From Tupaia tana (Eukaryota; Chordata; Mammalia; Scandentia; Tupaiidae): 64,000 nt of DNA. This document shows positions 27,201 to 37,527 of the stretch, in pieces (within the stretch, counting starts at the first letter, position 1; every line of letters starts with the position of its first letter). Both the position numbers and the translations under genes were made by a program. Location of the stretch: assembly GCA_026018925.1 (NCBI GenBank), contig JAKSZU010000003.1:189755639-189819638 (forward strand), given 5' to 3'. The notes beneath the pieces were generated by a model. It was not told the origin of the DNA. It ran no database searches and was given only the letters and a program-made list of their open reading frames with translations.

Positions 27201-27470
27201 AATAGAGAAAACTTCTATTTTTCTTTTATGGCAGAGAGAGATCAATCGATCCATGGAAAGGGAGAGAGACAGAGAGAGAAATTTCTGACAGGATCTTGCA
27301 GTGTCGTGCTCCCCCTGCCCCAGCTTCCCATTAGCTAGGATTACAGATGCACCTGGCATATTCATTCAGGTTTACCTAGGAGCCAAACCCAGAGCTCTCC
27401 TGCAGTCTCCAGCCTCCCAAGCAGTGGCACTCTCTATGTGCCACTGTAGTTGGGCCAAGAGGAAAGTTTG
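27201..27470 (-). mobile_element. tRNA-like/7SL-like chimeric SINE (unusual)
   Basis: Read on the minus strand, it has a tRNA-like first part with a B-box-like GGGTTTGGCTCC, then a stretch very like 7SL/Alu (GTGCATCTGTAATCCTAG followed by GGGAAGCTGGGGCAGG, plus coordinates 27315-27352). The end is CT-rich as in the local tRNA SINEs. It interrupts the 3' UTR of the old L1. I see no other copy in the window. Confidence 0.5.
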
Positions 27471-27575
27471 GGTGATGGATGTGTTCGTTATCTTGATTAT
27501 GCCAATGGCTTCAAGGATATATGCAAACTTCAAAACACATACAGTCTACTGAACCACAACAGAACTGTTTTAAAG

Positions 27576-27822
27576 GGCTAGCCCATGGCCTGGTCATTAA
27601 GGTGGCTAGATCCCACAAGACTGAGCATGAAGTTTGAGTTCCGGATCTGGTGATTTGGAAAACATGCTGCGCACATGTGCTTGTGTGCCCAAAATTCTGA
27701 AAAGAGGAATGATGAAAGAGAAGGGACTGTGACATGACCATGCTCTGTGGGGGATTATTTTCCCTCTCTTGTCTCCTTGTGTGGCTTTCTCTGGTGAGCA
27801 CATGCACCCTTTGGCAAAGCAG
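27576..27822 (+). mobile_element. SINE type C
   Basis: GGGCTAGCCCATGGCCTGG head, GTGTGCCCAAAATTCTGA body, end CATGCACCCTTTGGCAAAG. Confidence 0.85.
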
Positions 27823-27825
27823 ATG

Positions 27826-28325
27826 GGACCAGCAGGTGGTATAATGGTTATGTTGCTGAACTCCCACATAGTAGATCATTGTTGGAATCCTGGACCCGGT
27901 GGCTTAAAACTCATGACAGGGGAACCAGCAGTTAGTGTAATGGCTATGTTGCTGGACTCCCATGTACTTGACCGCAGTTCAAGTCCTAGACCCGGTGGCT
28001 TAAACTCATGCTGGGCGCGTGTGCGTGCGTGCCCAAGATCCCGAGAGGAGAATGGAGGAGAAAGGATTGCGGCATGGCCATCCTCCCTGGGGGATGATTT
28101 CTCACTTTCTGTCTCTCTGTCTTCCTGGCAAGCACATGCGCCCTATAGCAAAAACCTCTAAAAAAAAAAAACAAAAACAAACCTGATGACAGGTATGTGT
28201 GTGTGCGTGCCCAAAACTCCCAAGAGGAGAATAACTGAGGTGTGGCCATCCGCCCTGGGGCGGGGGGTGATTTCTCACTTTTTGTCCATCTCTCCGGTGA
28301 GTGCGTGTGCCCTATAGCAAAAATC
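27826..28325 (+). mobile_element. SINE type A split by another type A
   Basis: The outer copy has its head at 27826-27919 and its body and end at 28183-28325 (CCCTATAGCAAAAATC). ATGACAGG (27913-27919 and 28186-28193) is duplicated at the break. Confidence 0.88.
27920..28182 (+). mobile_element. SINE type A nested in type A
   Basis: GGGAACCAGCAGTTAGTG head, CTTAAACTCATGC body, CCCTATAGCAAAAACCTC and A-tail. It sits inside the outer copy with an ATGACAGG duplication. Confidence 0.9.
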
Positions 28326-28329
28326 TTCC

Positions 28330-28714
28330 CCCCCAGGCCCCCCCACAAAAGGCAGAAAATGCTTTCTGAAAAAGAGCAGGGTACATATTTACATATAACT
28401 AGGCCCCCGACTTCTATAAGCTTTACAATCTAAGGTATAACAAGTACACATAAAAACATGTAAAGGATGGTTCTGCCAGACATCCAAATCATGTCTACAT
28501 GTCTACAATTACCTATAATTACACGAACACCAAAGTAAAGTTATGTTGTCTCCATTATATTTTATCACATTAAAATCTTATTTCCATTAGAAATTTATTA
28601 CAAATCATAGTACAATTTTATAGACAGCAATACTATAAAACTAATAATCATTATAGAACTCCTCATGCTTTATGAAAAAATCTTAACAACCACAGGCATG
28701 TCAAACCTGGGAAG
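28330..28714. other. Unique intron sequence
   Basis: AT-rich, nothing recognised. Confidence 0.4.
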
Positions 28715-28945
28715 TTCAACAGGTGTGGTGTAGTTGAGCAGAAAGACTGTATGGGCTTTATAGCTAGATAGCTCTGCGTTCAAATACCAACTCTATCACT
28801 TACACATCAGGGAGACCGAGAGATGCTCTGAGTATCATTGACCTCTTCTGTAAAAAAGAGACCATAACATTTGCATTGCAGGACTGATTAAGAATTGAAT
28901 GAGACAGAGCATATGAAAGCACACTATAGTCGCTCAGCAAATATT
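28715..28945 (+). repeat. MIR remnant
   Basis: GTGTAGTTGAGCAGAAAGAC, CTCTGCGTTCAAATACCAAC, GACCTCTTCTGTAAAAAAG and TGAATGAGACAGAGCATATG follow forward MIR order. Confidence 0.75.
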
Positions 28946-29319
28946 GCTTTCCCTCAGTCTACCTTTGAGTTCAGAGTTTCAACCTAAAAACCCAAAACCA
29001 AGTCAATTTCTAATAGGATGCCTACCTTGTGATACAAAACTCACACTAGAAGAACTTCTAAAACAGAAAGTCTGTTTTAAGTTTGCGATAAAACGTAATG
29101 TCCAAACAGATTCAACTTAATTTGTATTTCACTGTGATGAGCAAATCTAAATCTTCTTATAGAGACTTAAAGAATTTTTTATTTTCCTATGGTTAATATT
29201 TCTTTGCTTTTTATATTTGCAGACCCCTGGTTGCCTGGGGCTTGAGTCATGGTTTTAAAGTCTGCTGTTAAAAAGACAGTTTCTTGTGTATTTGTAGAAG
29301 CATGTACTGACACAATTCT

Positions 29320-29585
29320 TTTTTTTTTTTTTTTTTTGGAGAGGTTTTGCTATAGGGCGCGTGCACTTGCCAGACAGACAGAGAGAGGCAGAGAGACAGC
29401 AAGAAATCACCCCCCAGGGGGGGGATGACCACGCTACAATCCCTTCTCCTCCATTCTCCTCTCTGGATCTTGGGCACGCACGCACACGTGTCCGGCGTGT
29501 GTTTAAGCCACTGGGTCCGGGACTTGAACCATGGTCGGTTACTTGGGAGTCCAGGGACATAGCCATTACGCTAACTGCTGGTCCC
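29320..29585 (-). mobile_element. SINE type A, reverse
   Basis: T-run, GGTTTTGCTATAGGGCGCG, the CCCCCCAGGGG motif and head AACTGCTGGTCCC. CTGACACAATTCTT / CTGATACAATTCTT flank it. Confidence 0.93.
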
Positions 29586-29599
29586 CTGATACAATTCTT

Positions 29600-29899
29600 G
29601 ATCATGCTTGCTCAAGGTCATGAACTTGGAGTTCTTCAAAAACAAGCTATTTTACCAGCGGTAGGGAAGGCAGCAGTTTCCTTAGCATGGATATTACAGG
29701 CATTCTTCTTTACAGAGGGTTCCAGTAGCCTTTCCCACAGTTTCTTTCATCTCACTTTCCAAAGTCTATGTTGGCACAGCTCTCACCCTTATAGAGGGCC
29801 CATTCAAGTCATTTACAGTGTTTACCTCAACTGGTAAATCACTTCTCTTCTTTCAAATGCTTCCCTATTGCTACACGTCTTTCCATCTTTTCTAATCTT
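29600..29899. other. Unique intron sequence
   Basis: The open frame running through here from 29361 (158 codons) starts inside the SINE and has no coding features. Confidence 0.45.
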
Positions 29900-30136
29900 T
29901 TTCCCCTGTAGTTTTCATAGGGTGTGTGTGCTTGCTAGAGAGAAAGAGAGATATCACCCCCCCCCCCCCAGGGGGATGACCACCCTGTAATTCCTTCTTC
30001 TCTTGAGATTTTCGGCATGCATACATGCATGTATGCCCGCATGGTGTGTTTCTCAAACAGCTAGGTCCAGGATTTGAACCTCACAATTGGCCATGTGGGA
30101 TCCAGCCATATCAACCACCATGCCACTGGCTGGCTT
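29900..30136 (-). mobile_element. SINE type C, reverse, old
   Basis: Degraded TTTTCATAGGGTGTGTG end, a 14-base C run at about 29957, and a head read as CCACTGGCTGGC. Confidence 0.75.
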
Positions 30137-30139
30137 TCA

Positions 30140-30839
30140 AATCTAGTATAGGACTTTAAAATGCCAAATGGTGGAACCCTCTTTAATAAAGTGTTTTAGA
30201 CACTTGCAGAAAAGTACACTATCTAAATCTAGAACTGAAAACTGAGAATGACAAGGTATACTGATCCGTTGACCTCCTAACTGTGAGTCATCTATCTACA
30301 AAACATTACTGAAACGTCACTGGATCCTATGAACTGTAGTACAGAGTGGACGTATTTCTAGAGTAACAAAATTAAAACAAAGGAAATATATAGTCATATT
30401 TGGGAGACTAGACAGTAGAATGAAACAAAAGAATTACAGAGGCCCTGTGTAAGTAGGGTACACACATAGGAGTGAGCCATTGGACTGGACAAGCTGGGGA
30501 AGGTATCCTGAAAAATGTGGAACTTGCATGGGATCTTAGGGGCAGGATTTGGTCACGAAAAGAGGAGAATGGAGGACATCGTAGACGAGCCTAAAGAAGA
30601 GGCAAGGGTTTGGAACCTGGGATGAGCACATCTGGATTTTGAACTCCCTGAACACCCTAGGGCTTTGTTCTCAGTAGATGGTCTCACTTAGAGCCCTAGA
30701 CTGTCTGATACAATCTCCTCCCTGTTCATCATCTTCTTTCCTCTTGTCTGAAAAGGAGTATGGTCACTCTTCCAGTCAAGGAGAACCTCTCTACCTGTGT
30801 GCTGGATGAAATCACCTCTTCCTCTTCCCTTTAGGCAAG
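30140..30839. other. Unique intron sequence
   Basis: Nothing recognised. Confidence 0.4.
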
Positions 30840-31022
30840 TGGTTTCCAAACTTGAGCATGCAACAGAATCCTGAGTTTGTTAAAATAGATTATTGGGCTT
30901 CAGCCCCGGTGTTTCCTGATTCAGTAGGTATGGGGAAGGGCCTGGGAATCTGCATTGATAACAGGTTATCAAGTGATGCTGATGCTGCTGGTCTGGGGAC
31001 CACTCTGAGAAGTGCTGCTCTA
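30840..31022 (+). mobile_element. MER5A-like hAT-Charlie MITE
   Basis: Starts AGTGGTTTCCAAACTTGAGC; carries CTGATTCAGTAGGTATGGGG and GTGATGCTGATGCTGCTGG; ends GGGGACCACTCTGAGAAGTGC. Good match to MER5A. Confidence 0.9.
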
Positions 31023-31059
31023 CATCCTTGCCCCATCAAATAGCCCCCTTTTGTGTCTT

Positions 31060-32710
31060 CATTTATTTCTTTTTGACTGTGCTGGCCTTTTTGCTTATGT
31101 GTTCAACCTTCTCTTAAGTTGATTTCCCCTTAGAACACATACTATTTTTCTCTTTCCATTTGCCACCAACATTCTTGCAGAAGTAGACATTCCCAATGCT
31201 TTGCCTGCCCTTGTTATATGACCTTTATCCCAACAGTTTTTGGACTTGCTCTACACCCTGATGACCTTCAGCAATCTGAAGCAGCAGACACTTCTGACCA
31301 CGCTCTCCTGAAATGCTTTCCTGGTCATGCTTACATTAAGCTGTGCTATTAAACCACACCACCCCAAGTCATCTGTGCTCTCTGTCCAGTCCTTTCCCAG
31401 TATTCCTTTCTGACCTTTTTTACTGCTCCTGAAACACAGACATTTCCCAAGATTCTGTCCTTGGTCATTTTCTCTTCTGACTTTCCAGTTGCCAAAATTA
31501 TGCCCTTACTCTTGATTCTGGTCTCCAAATCTTTTCATTTTTTTCTTTTAAATTGCCAGAAGGAGCATGGGCTTGTCAGAGACAGAGACAGACAAAGAAA
31601 GACAATGAGAAAGCACTCCACAGTGGGGCAGGGTCACATTGCAATCCCTTCTTTTCCATTTCTCTATCCTGTTGGGTTTGGGTACACACGCACATACACC
31701 CAACATGTATAGCGAACTGCAGGGTTTGGGGCTCAGACAGTGGCAGGCCATGAGGGATCCGGCTTACTTAAGCACCAGGCTATGGAGCTGGCCCAGATCT
31801 CCAAATCCTCTGTCTAGCACATTTTCCTGAGATTTGAACTGTATTCCTAATCTGTCACAAATATGTTCCTCCATCACCTCAAATGTAGCAAGTCCCAAAC
31901 TATTATCTCTAGCCTCTGTTTTCCTTTTTTTTAAAAAGTTTATTTAAAAATATTTAATTCTATTTTATTTTATACACCCCACATATAGTCACTGCTCTGG
32001 ATAGTCCCATATTTGCTCACCATTTTCCTTTTCCACTTAGATCTGGACTATCTCTTTCCCTCCCTGAGGACCACTGAAATGTTTTTTCAAAAACCCAAAA
32101 GACCCTTTTAAATTGTCAAATGCAGTACTGACACAGAAAGCCGTAAGAAACAAGTTATGCCTTAATTAATTATTATGAGGCAGGCACCCTGTAACACTAC
32201 CCAGATCAAGAAACAGAACTTAACCTGACACCTTCCTACCTGTGCTCCCGTTCACCTCCTCTCCCCCGCAACGTGATGGCTTCCCACCTGGTCAGTCTGC
32301 CTCTAGCCTGTCCCCATTCAGCACAAATAACTAAATTTGCCTGGGCACATCTGCTTTGTCTTCCATTCTTTCCTCCTTGTTTTTTATACCTGGAATGGCT
32401 CTTCCACTGCTTTCTTTCTCATGCCTTTAGTTTGCTGAATCCCAGCTTCACGGTCACCTCCTTCATGAAGCTATCTCACATCCCTCCACCTTGAATAGGC
32501 TGATCTCTCTATACTCACATTGTCTGAGTAACTCAATTGCATCAGGTCCTGTCTTGTATCTTGGTAGCCGGGGAAGTGTTAATCTCTTGTCTGTATATCT
32601 TGGGTTTCCTAAAGACCTCACTTAAGTACCTTTGTAATCCCCAGAGTCCATCACATTACCTAATACATAGCAGACAAGAAATTCAACTTTATTGCATTAA
32701 ACTAAATAAC
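31060..32710 (+). mobile_element. L2-like LINE tract, split
   Basis: Diverged L2-like pieces lie at 31060-31545 and 31794-31940, for example GATTCTGTCCTTGGTCATTTTCTC. The end at 32560-32710 (CTTTGTAATCCCCAGAGTCC, ATTACCTAATACATAGCAG) is of the L2 3'-end type. A SINE interrupts it at 31546-31793. The family call is moderate. Confidence 0.55.
31546..31793 (-). mobile_element. SINE type D, reverse (older)
   Basis: GCCAGAAGGAGCATGGGC and CAGTGGGGCAGGGTCACATTGC. The head, read on minus, is GGGCCAGCTCCATAGCC. It is the same body plan as type A/C but strongly diverged; compare 39228-39500. Confidence 0.75.
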
Positions 32711-32808
32711 ATAGTTGAACTAGAATAGTGATTTAGTAAAACATTTTTGGGGGAAAATGTTATTCATTAACAAAATCAACTTCATGCCCTTACTTAAAGA
32801 TGAATTTA

Positions 32809-32998
32809 GGGGCCAGTAGGTGGCATAATGATTAAGGTGCTGGACTCCCATATGGCTGGCCCCGGTTCAAATCCTGGCTTACTTTCTCACTTTCCCTCTT
32901 TCTCTCGCTTTCTCTCTCTGTCTCTCTGTCTGATGAAGTGACCTATAGGAAATTAAATAAATAATAAGAATTAATAAGATAAAAATATTGTAAAAAAG
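32809..32998 (+). mobile_element. SINE type B
   Basis: GGGGCCAGTAGGTGGCATAATG head, GGTTCAAATCCTGG B-box, end CCTATAGGAAATTAAATAAA. Confidence 0.87.
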
Positions 32999-33028
32999 AA
33001 AAAGAAGACTTTATATAAGACATAGTAC

Positions 33029-33038
33029 ACACACACAT

Positions 33039-33073
<35 letters not shown>
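33029..33073. repeat. CA microsatellite
   Basis: About 20 CA units with one interruption (CATGCA). Confidence 0.95.
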
Positions 33074-33077
<4 letters not shown>

Positions 33078-33660
33078 CCAGAAAGCAAGGCAATGTTGCA
33101 AAGGTGATCAAGTAATATTTCTGCATCTCTTATCTTCCCACTTAGTTTTCAACAAGTATTTGAAACTTCAACACTGAGATGGTACTGGCAGTTGGGACAG
33201 AACAATTCTTCATTGTAGTAGACTGTCCCTACATTGTAGGATATTTATAATTCCTCCTCCCCCTAGTATCAGTACTAGCCCTTAGTCATTGTGACAACTA
33301 AACAAAAATGTTCCATACAATTACAATAAGGGTACAGAAGAGAACACACAGTCTACCTCTTGTTGAGAACTGGTTAAATTACCTTTAATGCTTTTCCAAT
33401 CTCTGATGTGTGTTTCTTGTCAAATCCCAACAACTACAGGCTATGATGTCAACAGGAAACAAATCAGAATCACTCTCTTATCTATCCAACTGTCCCCTTT
33501 CCACACGTCTTCATTAAGACAATGCTATAGAAATGTAGAGTCTAAAGTGAGAACTCAAACCTACAGAGAAAAAGAAGATACCTTCCCTAGGGACAAACAG
33601 ATACTCACAGAGTTACTGCTGTGCTTTCAGTTTACTAATCTGAACAGCAATCTAGTGCTC
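33074..33660. other. Unique intron sequence
   Basis: Nothing recognised. The 98-codon open frame at 33388 shows no known domain. Confidence 0.4.
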
Positions 33661-33676
33661 GAAAATGATTATGAGA

Positions 33677-33930
33677 GGGACTAGTGGATGGCATAATGGT
33701 TATGTCACTGAACTCCTTCCTAGCCAACTGCGGTTCGAGTCCCGGACCCAGCAATTTAAAACTCATGCCAGGTGCATGCGTGTGCATGCCCAAGATCCTG
33801 AGAGGAGAATGGAGGAGAAGGGGTTGCTGCGTGGTCATCCTTCCTGGGGGGTCATTTTTCACTTTCTGTCTCTCTGTCTCTCAGGCAAGTGCACACGACC
33901 TATAGCAAAAATTTCTCTTAGAAAAAAAAG
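33677..33930 (+). mobile_element. SINE type A, left member of composite
   Basis: GGGACTAGTGGATGGCATAATGG head, B-box GGTTCGAGTCCC, end ACCTATAGCAAAAA and a short A-tail. Confidence 0.9.
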
Positions 33931-33980
33931 AGAAGGTTCTGCGCACTCCTCTATGGCAGCACAAAGCTGTCGGATAGGTT

Positions 33981-34011
33981 GGCTCGTTAGTCTAGGGGTA
34001 TGATTCTCGCT
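33981..34011 (+). tRNA. tRNA-Pro 5' half (fragment)
   Basis: These 31 bases (beginning GGCTCGTTAGTCTAGGGG, ending ATTCTCGCT) match positions 1-31 of mammalian tRNA-Pro with one change (GTTGG to GTTAG). They cover the 5' acceptor strand, D-arm with intact A-box and the 5' anticodon stem, and stop at the anticodon loop, where the next SINE begins. The 3' half is not found nearby, so this is a fragment and not a working tRNA gene. Confidence 0.8.
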
Positions 34012-34260
34012 GGGACCAGCAGTTAGTGTAATGGCTATGTCTGTCACTGAACTCCCATGTAGTCAACTGCGGTTCAAGTCTTGGATCCGGTGGCTTAAAC
34101 TCACGCCGGGCGCATGTGCGTGCGTGCCCAAGATCCTGAGAGGAGAATGGAGGAGGATTGTGGCGTGGCCATCCCCCCCCTGGGGGGTGATTTCTCACTT
34201 TCTGTCTCTCTGTCTCTCTCTCTCTTTCTGGCAAGCGCATGCACCCTGTAACAAAAATAA
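34012..34260 (+). mobile_element. SINE type A, right member of composite
   Basis: Head GGGACCAGCAGTTAGTG directly follows the tRNA fragment. CpG-rich body, end CACCCTGTAACAAAAAT and an A/T-rich tail to 34286. Confidence 0.9.
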
Positions 34261-34292
34261 AATAAAGTAAAATAAAGAGACAAAAAGAAAAT

Positions 34293-34495
34293 GATTGTCA
34301 GAGTGTGGTCTGTGCTATAGATATATTAGAATCATTCAAGGAAGATGTTAAATTGTTCGATTCATGAGTCTCAGGCCCATGGAGTATAATGCACTAAGGT
34401 GGGTCTGAGACCTGGAAACTTATGTTTTTAACAGTCCATCACCTTAACTGTTTGGCAACCTCACCATATTGGGAACCTATGTTCTTAAAATAAGC
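34293..34495 (+). mobile_element. MER5-like hAT-Charlie MITE
   Basis: CAGAGTGTGGTCTGTGC start, TAGAATCATTCAAGGAAG, GGTGGGTCTGAGACCTGG and TGTTTTTAACAG follow MER5A/B order. The end is decayed. Confidence 0.7.
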
Positions 34496-34552
34496 ACCAT
34501 AGGTGACTCCAAAGAGAATGGCTCATGGGTGAGTTTAAGAAGTCCTGTTCAT

Positions 34553-34832
34553 GGGACCAGCAGTTGGCGTAATGGCTATGTCGCTGGACTCCCATGTAGT
34601 CGACTGTGGTTCAAGTCCTAGACCCGGTGACTTAAACTCACGCCAGGAGCATGTGCATACATGCCCAAGATCCCAAGGGGAGAATGAAGGGAGAAGGAGT
34701 TGCTGCGTGGCCATCCCCCCTGGGGGGTAATTTCTCACTTTCTGTCTCTCTAGCGAGCACATGTGCCATGTGCCCTATAGCAAAAACCTCTCCAAAAAAA
34801 AAAAAAAAAAAAAAAAGAAAAAAAGAAAGAAA
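34553..34832 (+). mobile_element. SINE type A
   Basis: GGGACCAGCAGTTGGCGTAATGG head, B-box GGTTCAAGTCC, end CCCTATAGCAAAAACC. The target duplication AAGAAGTCCTGTTCA lies on both sides (34537 and 34833). Confidence 0.93.
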
Positions 34833-34939
34833 AAAGAAGTCCTGTTCACAAGATCTCTACCTATGTTGATTTCAATTCAAAACGTTCTTTGGTCATAAGT
34901 CTAGACTTTAGTTCCAAGCATCAGTTTCTTTATTTTCAA

Positions 34940-35123
34940 AAGGGGAAATATACAGGAAACAAGAAATGGAAAATTATTTGTTGACGATAACATGTATGTC
35001 GATGTGCTTGAATGAGCCAATATACAGTGTATTTTGGATGGAAAATCTCATTTTGTATGCTATCATGATGTATAGTAAATAAATGTAAAGAAATAAATTT
35101 AAATAAAAAATATAAATATAAAA
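34940..35123 (+). mobile_element. 5'-truncated L1/HAL1 3' end, same family as 62430
   Basis: It shares with the distal 3' UTR at 62265-62428 an ordered series: ACAGGAAACAAGAAATGG, GATAACATGTATGTCGATG, GTGCTTGAATGAG, GGATGGAAAATCTCATTTTG and ATGATGTATAGTAAA, then the A-rich end. It is a dead insertion with only the 3' end. Confidence 0.85.
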
Positions 35124-35125
35124 AA

Positions 35126-35246
35126 CCCACATTTATTTATTTATCTACTTATTGTGATTGTTCAAGCCAGCAGGTCTGGGACTTGAATTATGGTAAGCCA
35201 TGTGGGAATTCAGCACCTTAATCACCACACCACCTGCTGGCCCCTA
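35126..35246 (-). mobile_element. SINE type B, reverse
   Basis: AGCCAGCAGGTCTGGGAC and head CACCTGCTGGCCCC. It abuts the A-rich end of the L1 3' fragment. Confidence 0.8.
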
Positions 35247-35684
35247 AAAGGGGAATTTTAAAGAAGGTGCCATTCCAAAGAAGTTAAAAGGGGTCCTAGA
35301 GACAAACTAGCTTAAGAACACTTTTCTTAGCAAAGGAAAGGAAGCAACAACAGAGAAAACCCAAACAGGATTTCACATATATAAATTCTTTAAAACAGAT
35401 GATCTGACCAGTGTTGTTGATTTCCTCATGAGACAAAATTAGTTTATATTCAGACTAAGAACAAGACTTGGAGAAAGATGAAGAGGAAGTAAAATTAGGT
35501 CTTACTGAAATTTTTACCAGAGATCTACAAGATTAATTAATTACAGATGATTGAGAGTTGACTAAATCAGGTCTTTTCTTTCTAAGAACATGACATCTAT
35601 AAAATGAAAAAGAGAACACAATGAATGAATCAGTATTTGGATAGCTTTAAAGCAATGGAACTCTACAGAACTTAATGAAAAACT

Positions 35685-36030
35685 CTCAGAGAGAACTCTG
35701 AGGTCCAAATTGAGGTCCCCAGACCAGCAGAATAGAGGCACCTGTTAGAAATGTTCTTGGGGCCATCAGGTGGTATGGTGGTTAAGGGCACTGGACTCCC
35801 ACAAGGCCGACCACAGTTCAAGTCTCGGACTTGGTGGCTTGCTTTCTCACTTTCCCTCTTGCTCTTGCTCTGTCCCTCTCTGGTCAAATTAAAATAAATA
35901 AATACATTTAAAAAAAGAGAGAGAGAGAGAGATGCCAAATCCAGGTCCCTGTGAGGCTCAACAGTCTGTGTTGTAACAAGCTCCAACAATTATTCTGACA
36001 CCAAACTTTGAGAACCGTTGCTGTAGCTTG
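35685..36030 (-). mobile_element. MER5A-like element split by a SINE
   Basis: The left part has GAGGTCCAAATTGAGGTCC, CAGACCAGCAG and CACCTGTTAGAAATG. The right part has AGTCTGTGTTGTAACAAGC and CAAACTTTGAGAACCGTTG, the MER5A end. The type B SINE at 35757 sits between them. Confidence 0.8.
35757..35930 (+). mobile_element. SINE type B inside MER5A
   Basis: GGGGCCATCAGGTGGTATGG head, GTTCAAGTCTCGG B-box, end CTGGTCAAATTAAAATAAAT. Confidence 0.9.
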
Positions 36031-36605
36031 TTTCCAGACTGACCTTAAAGTCGATGCCACTCTCTGGCTTTGTGGTTTTGTCTGGAATTTAGCTGACATA
36101 AACTATTTCAGAATTCAAAAGGAAGGCAGTTTGTCTAATAGTCAGACCTCTTCTGTGTTGGTGACTAGTATGCTCCACACTGGTTAAAGAGGACTGGTAA
36201 GGGTTTGAGATCTTGAAATGAAAGGTACTAATTATTTTACTAATTATGTTTTACATCTCCAGTATCTCTGATTCTGTGATTATGACAGGTGATTAACTTG
36301 TAGTGAAACAAAGTGACAACAAAATATTAGAATTTATGGATTGGAAGTTCCAACTCTGTGCCATTTGATATAATAACAAAATAGCAATTACAAATGTACT
36401 GTATTTTGATATTTCTATTCCTTTTTCTACTTTATTTCTCAGGTTTATGTATTCTCATGCACAGTGCATTTTTTAATATAAGAACCTTGCTATTTCTTAC
36501 TACTATACTTCAAATTATCACATAGAAAGAGGTAAAAATTGTTCTGATCTAGAATTGTGGTGGCAGTGTAGAATAATCCAGTAAAGGTCTCTAAAAAGAT
36601 ATGAA
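36031..36605. other. Unique intron sequence
   Basis: Nothing recognised. Confidence 0.4.
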
Positions 36606-36609
36606 AAGC

Positions 36610-36846
36610 TGGACCAGCCAGTGGCATGGTTGTTAAGGTGGCTAGATCTCATATGACTGACTACACAGTTTGAATACCAGACCTGACAACTCGAAAAACA
36701 TCCCAGGTGTATATGCATGTGTGCCCAAAAGCCCCAGAGGAGAATGGAGAAGGGATTGTGGCATGGCCGTCCCCTCTGGGAAGTGATTTCTCATTTTCAT
36801 TTTCTCTCTCTGAAAAGTACACACACCCTATAACAACAACAACAAA
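36610..36846 (+). mobile_element. SINE type C
   Basis: GGACCAGCCAGTGGCATGG head, GTGTGCCCAAAAGCCCCAG body, end ACACACCCTATAACAAC. AAAGATAT lies on both sides. Confidence 0.87.
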
Positions 36847-36954
36847 AAGATATAAAACACCTCTAAATTATTTTCAAAGAATATATTAGTGATATTAAAT
36901 TGTAGCAAAAATTACACAATAAAGAAAACTGTGGACCAATTTTACTGATGAATA

Positions 36955-37256
36955 TTAATTCAAAAAGCCCAGATAATATCATATACTTCTGATGGGCATG
37001 TAAAACGATCCAGTTCCTTTGAAAAACAGTCTGGCAATGCCTCAAGAACTTAAATATAGAGCGACCACACAATCGTGCATGTCCAAGAGAAAGGAAGCCT
37101 GTTATAAAAACAGGTACACAAATGTTCATAGCAGCATTATCCATAACAGCCCTCAAATGAAAACAACCCAAGTATCCACCAACAGATAAATGGATAAATA
37201 AAATACGGTATGTCCATGTAACAGAATGCTATTTAGTCATAAAATTTAATTGTATA
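36955..37256 (+). mobile_element. Old L1 3' fragment
   Basis: ATGTTCATAGCAGCATTATC, CATAACAGCCCTCAAATG and ATGGATAAATAAAATACGG are the standard L1 ORF2-end signature, here with frameshifts. Confidence 0.82.
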
Positions 37257-37258
37257 TG

Positions 37259-37405
37259 GAGGCCAGCAGGTGGCATAGTGGTTAAGGGGGCTGGGCTCCC
37301 ACATGGCCAACTGTAGTTTAAGTCCTGGACCTGGCAGCTTGCTTTCTCACTTCCCCTCAACACCCCCACCATCCCCCTCTGGTCAAATTAAAAGATAAGT
37401 AAATA
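37259..37405 (+). mobile_element. SINE type B
   Basis: GAGGCCAGCAGGTGGCATAG head, GTTTAAGTCCTGG B-box, end CTGGTCAAATTAAAAGATAA. Confidence 0.87.
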
Positions 37406-37496
37406 GGGGCCAGCAGGTGGTGTGGTGGTTAGGCGCTCTGGACTCTCACATGGCCAACTGTGGTTTAAGTCCTGGATCTAGCAGCTTACTTTCTCA

Positions 37497-37527
<31 letters not shown>

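Larger units (their letters stand above)
22723..27560 (+). mobile_element. Ancient L1 (ORF1 to 3' UTR), shredded by SINEs
   Basis: Ordered fragments of one old L1 in plus orientation. ORF1-like parts lie at 22723-22966 and 23491-23975 (CAGCAGATTAGATATTGCAG, GAACTTGAAGACATAGCAAT). ORF2-like parts lie at 24907-25090 (translates [20 protein letters not shown]), 25342-25690 (IISINTENAFDKVQ, reverse-transcriptase region) and 25991-26710. The 3' end lies at 26936-27200 and 27470-27560. At least ten SINEs interrupt it, and stops and frameshifts are everywhere. Confidence 0.8.
33671..34286 (+). mobile_element. Composite insertion: SINE A + linker with tRNA-Pro 5' half + SINE A
   Basis: Two complete type A SINEs (33677-33930 and 34012-34260) are separated by an 81-bp non-SINE linker (33931-34011). 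The 10-bp repeat GAAAATGATT lies before the first (33661-33670) and after the second (34287-34296). I see no convincing separate duplications around either SINE. The simplest reading is a single insertion of a chimeric unit. Confidence 0.65.
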
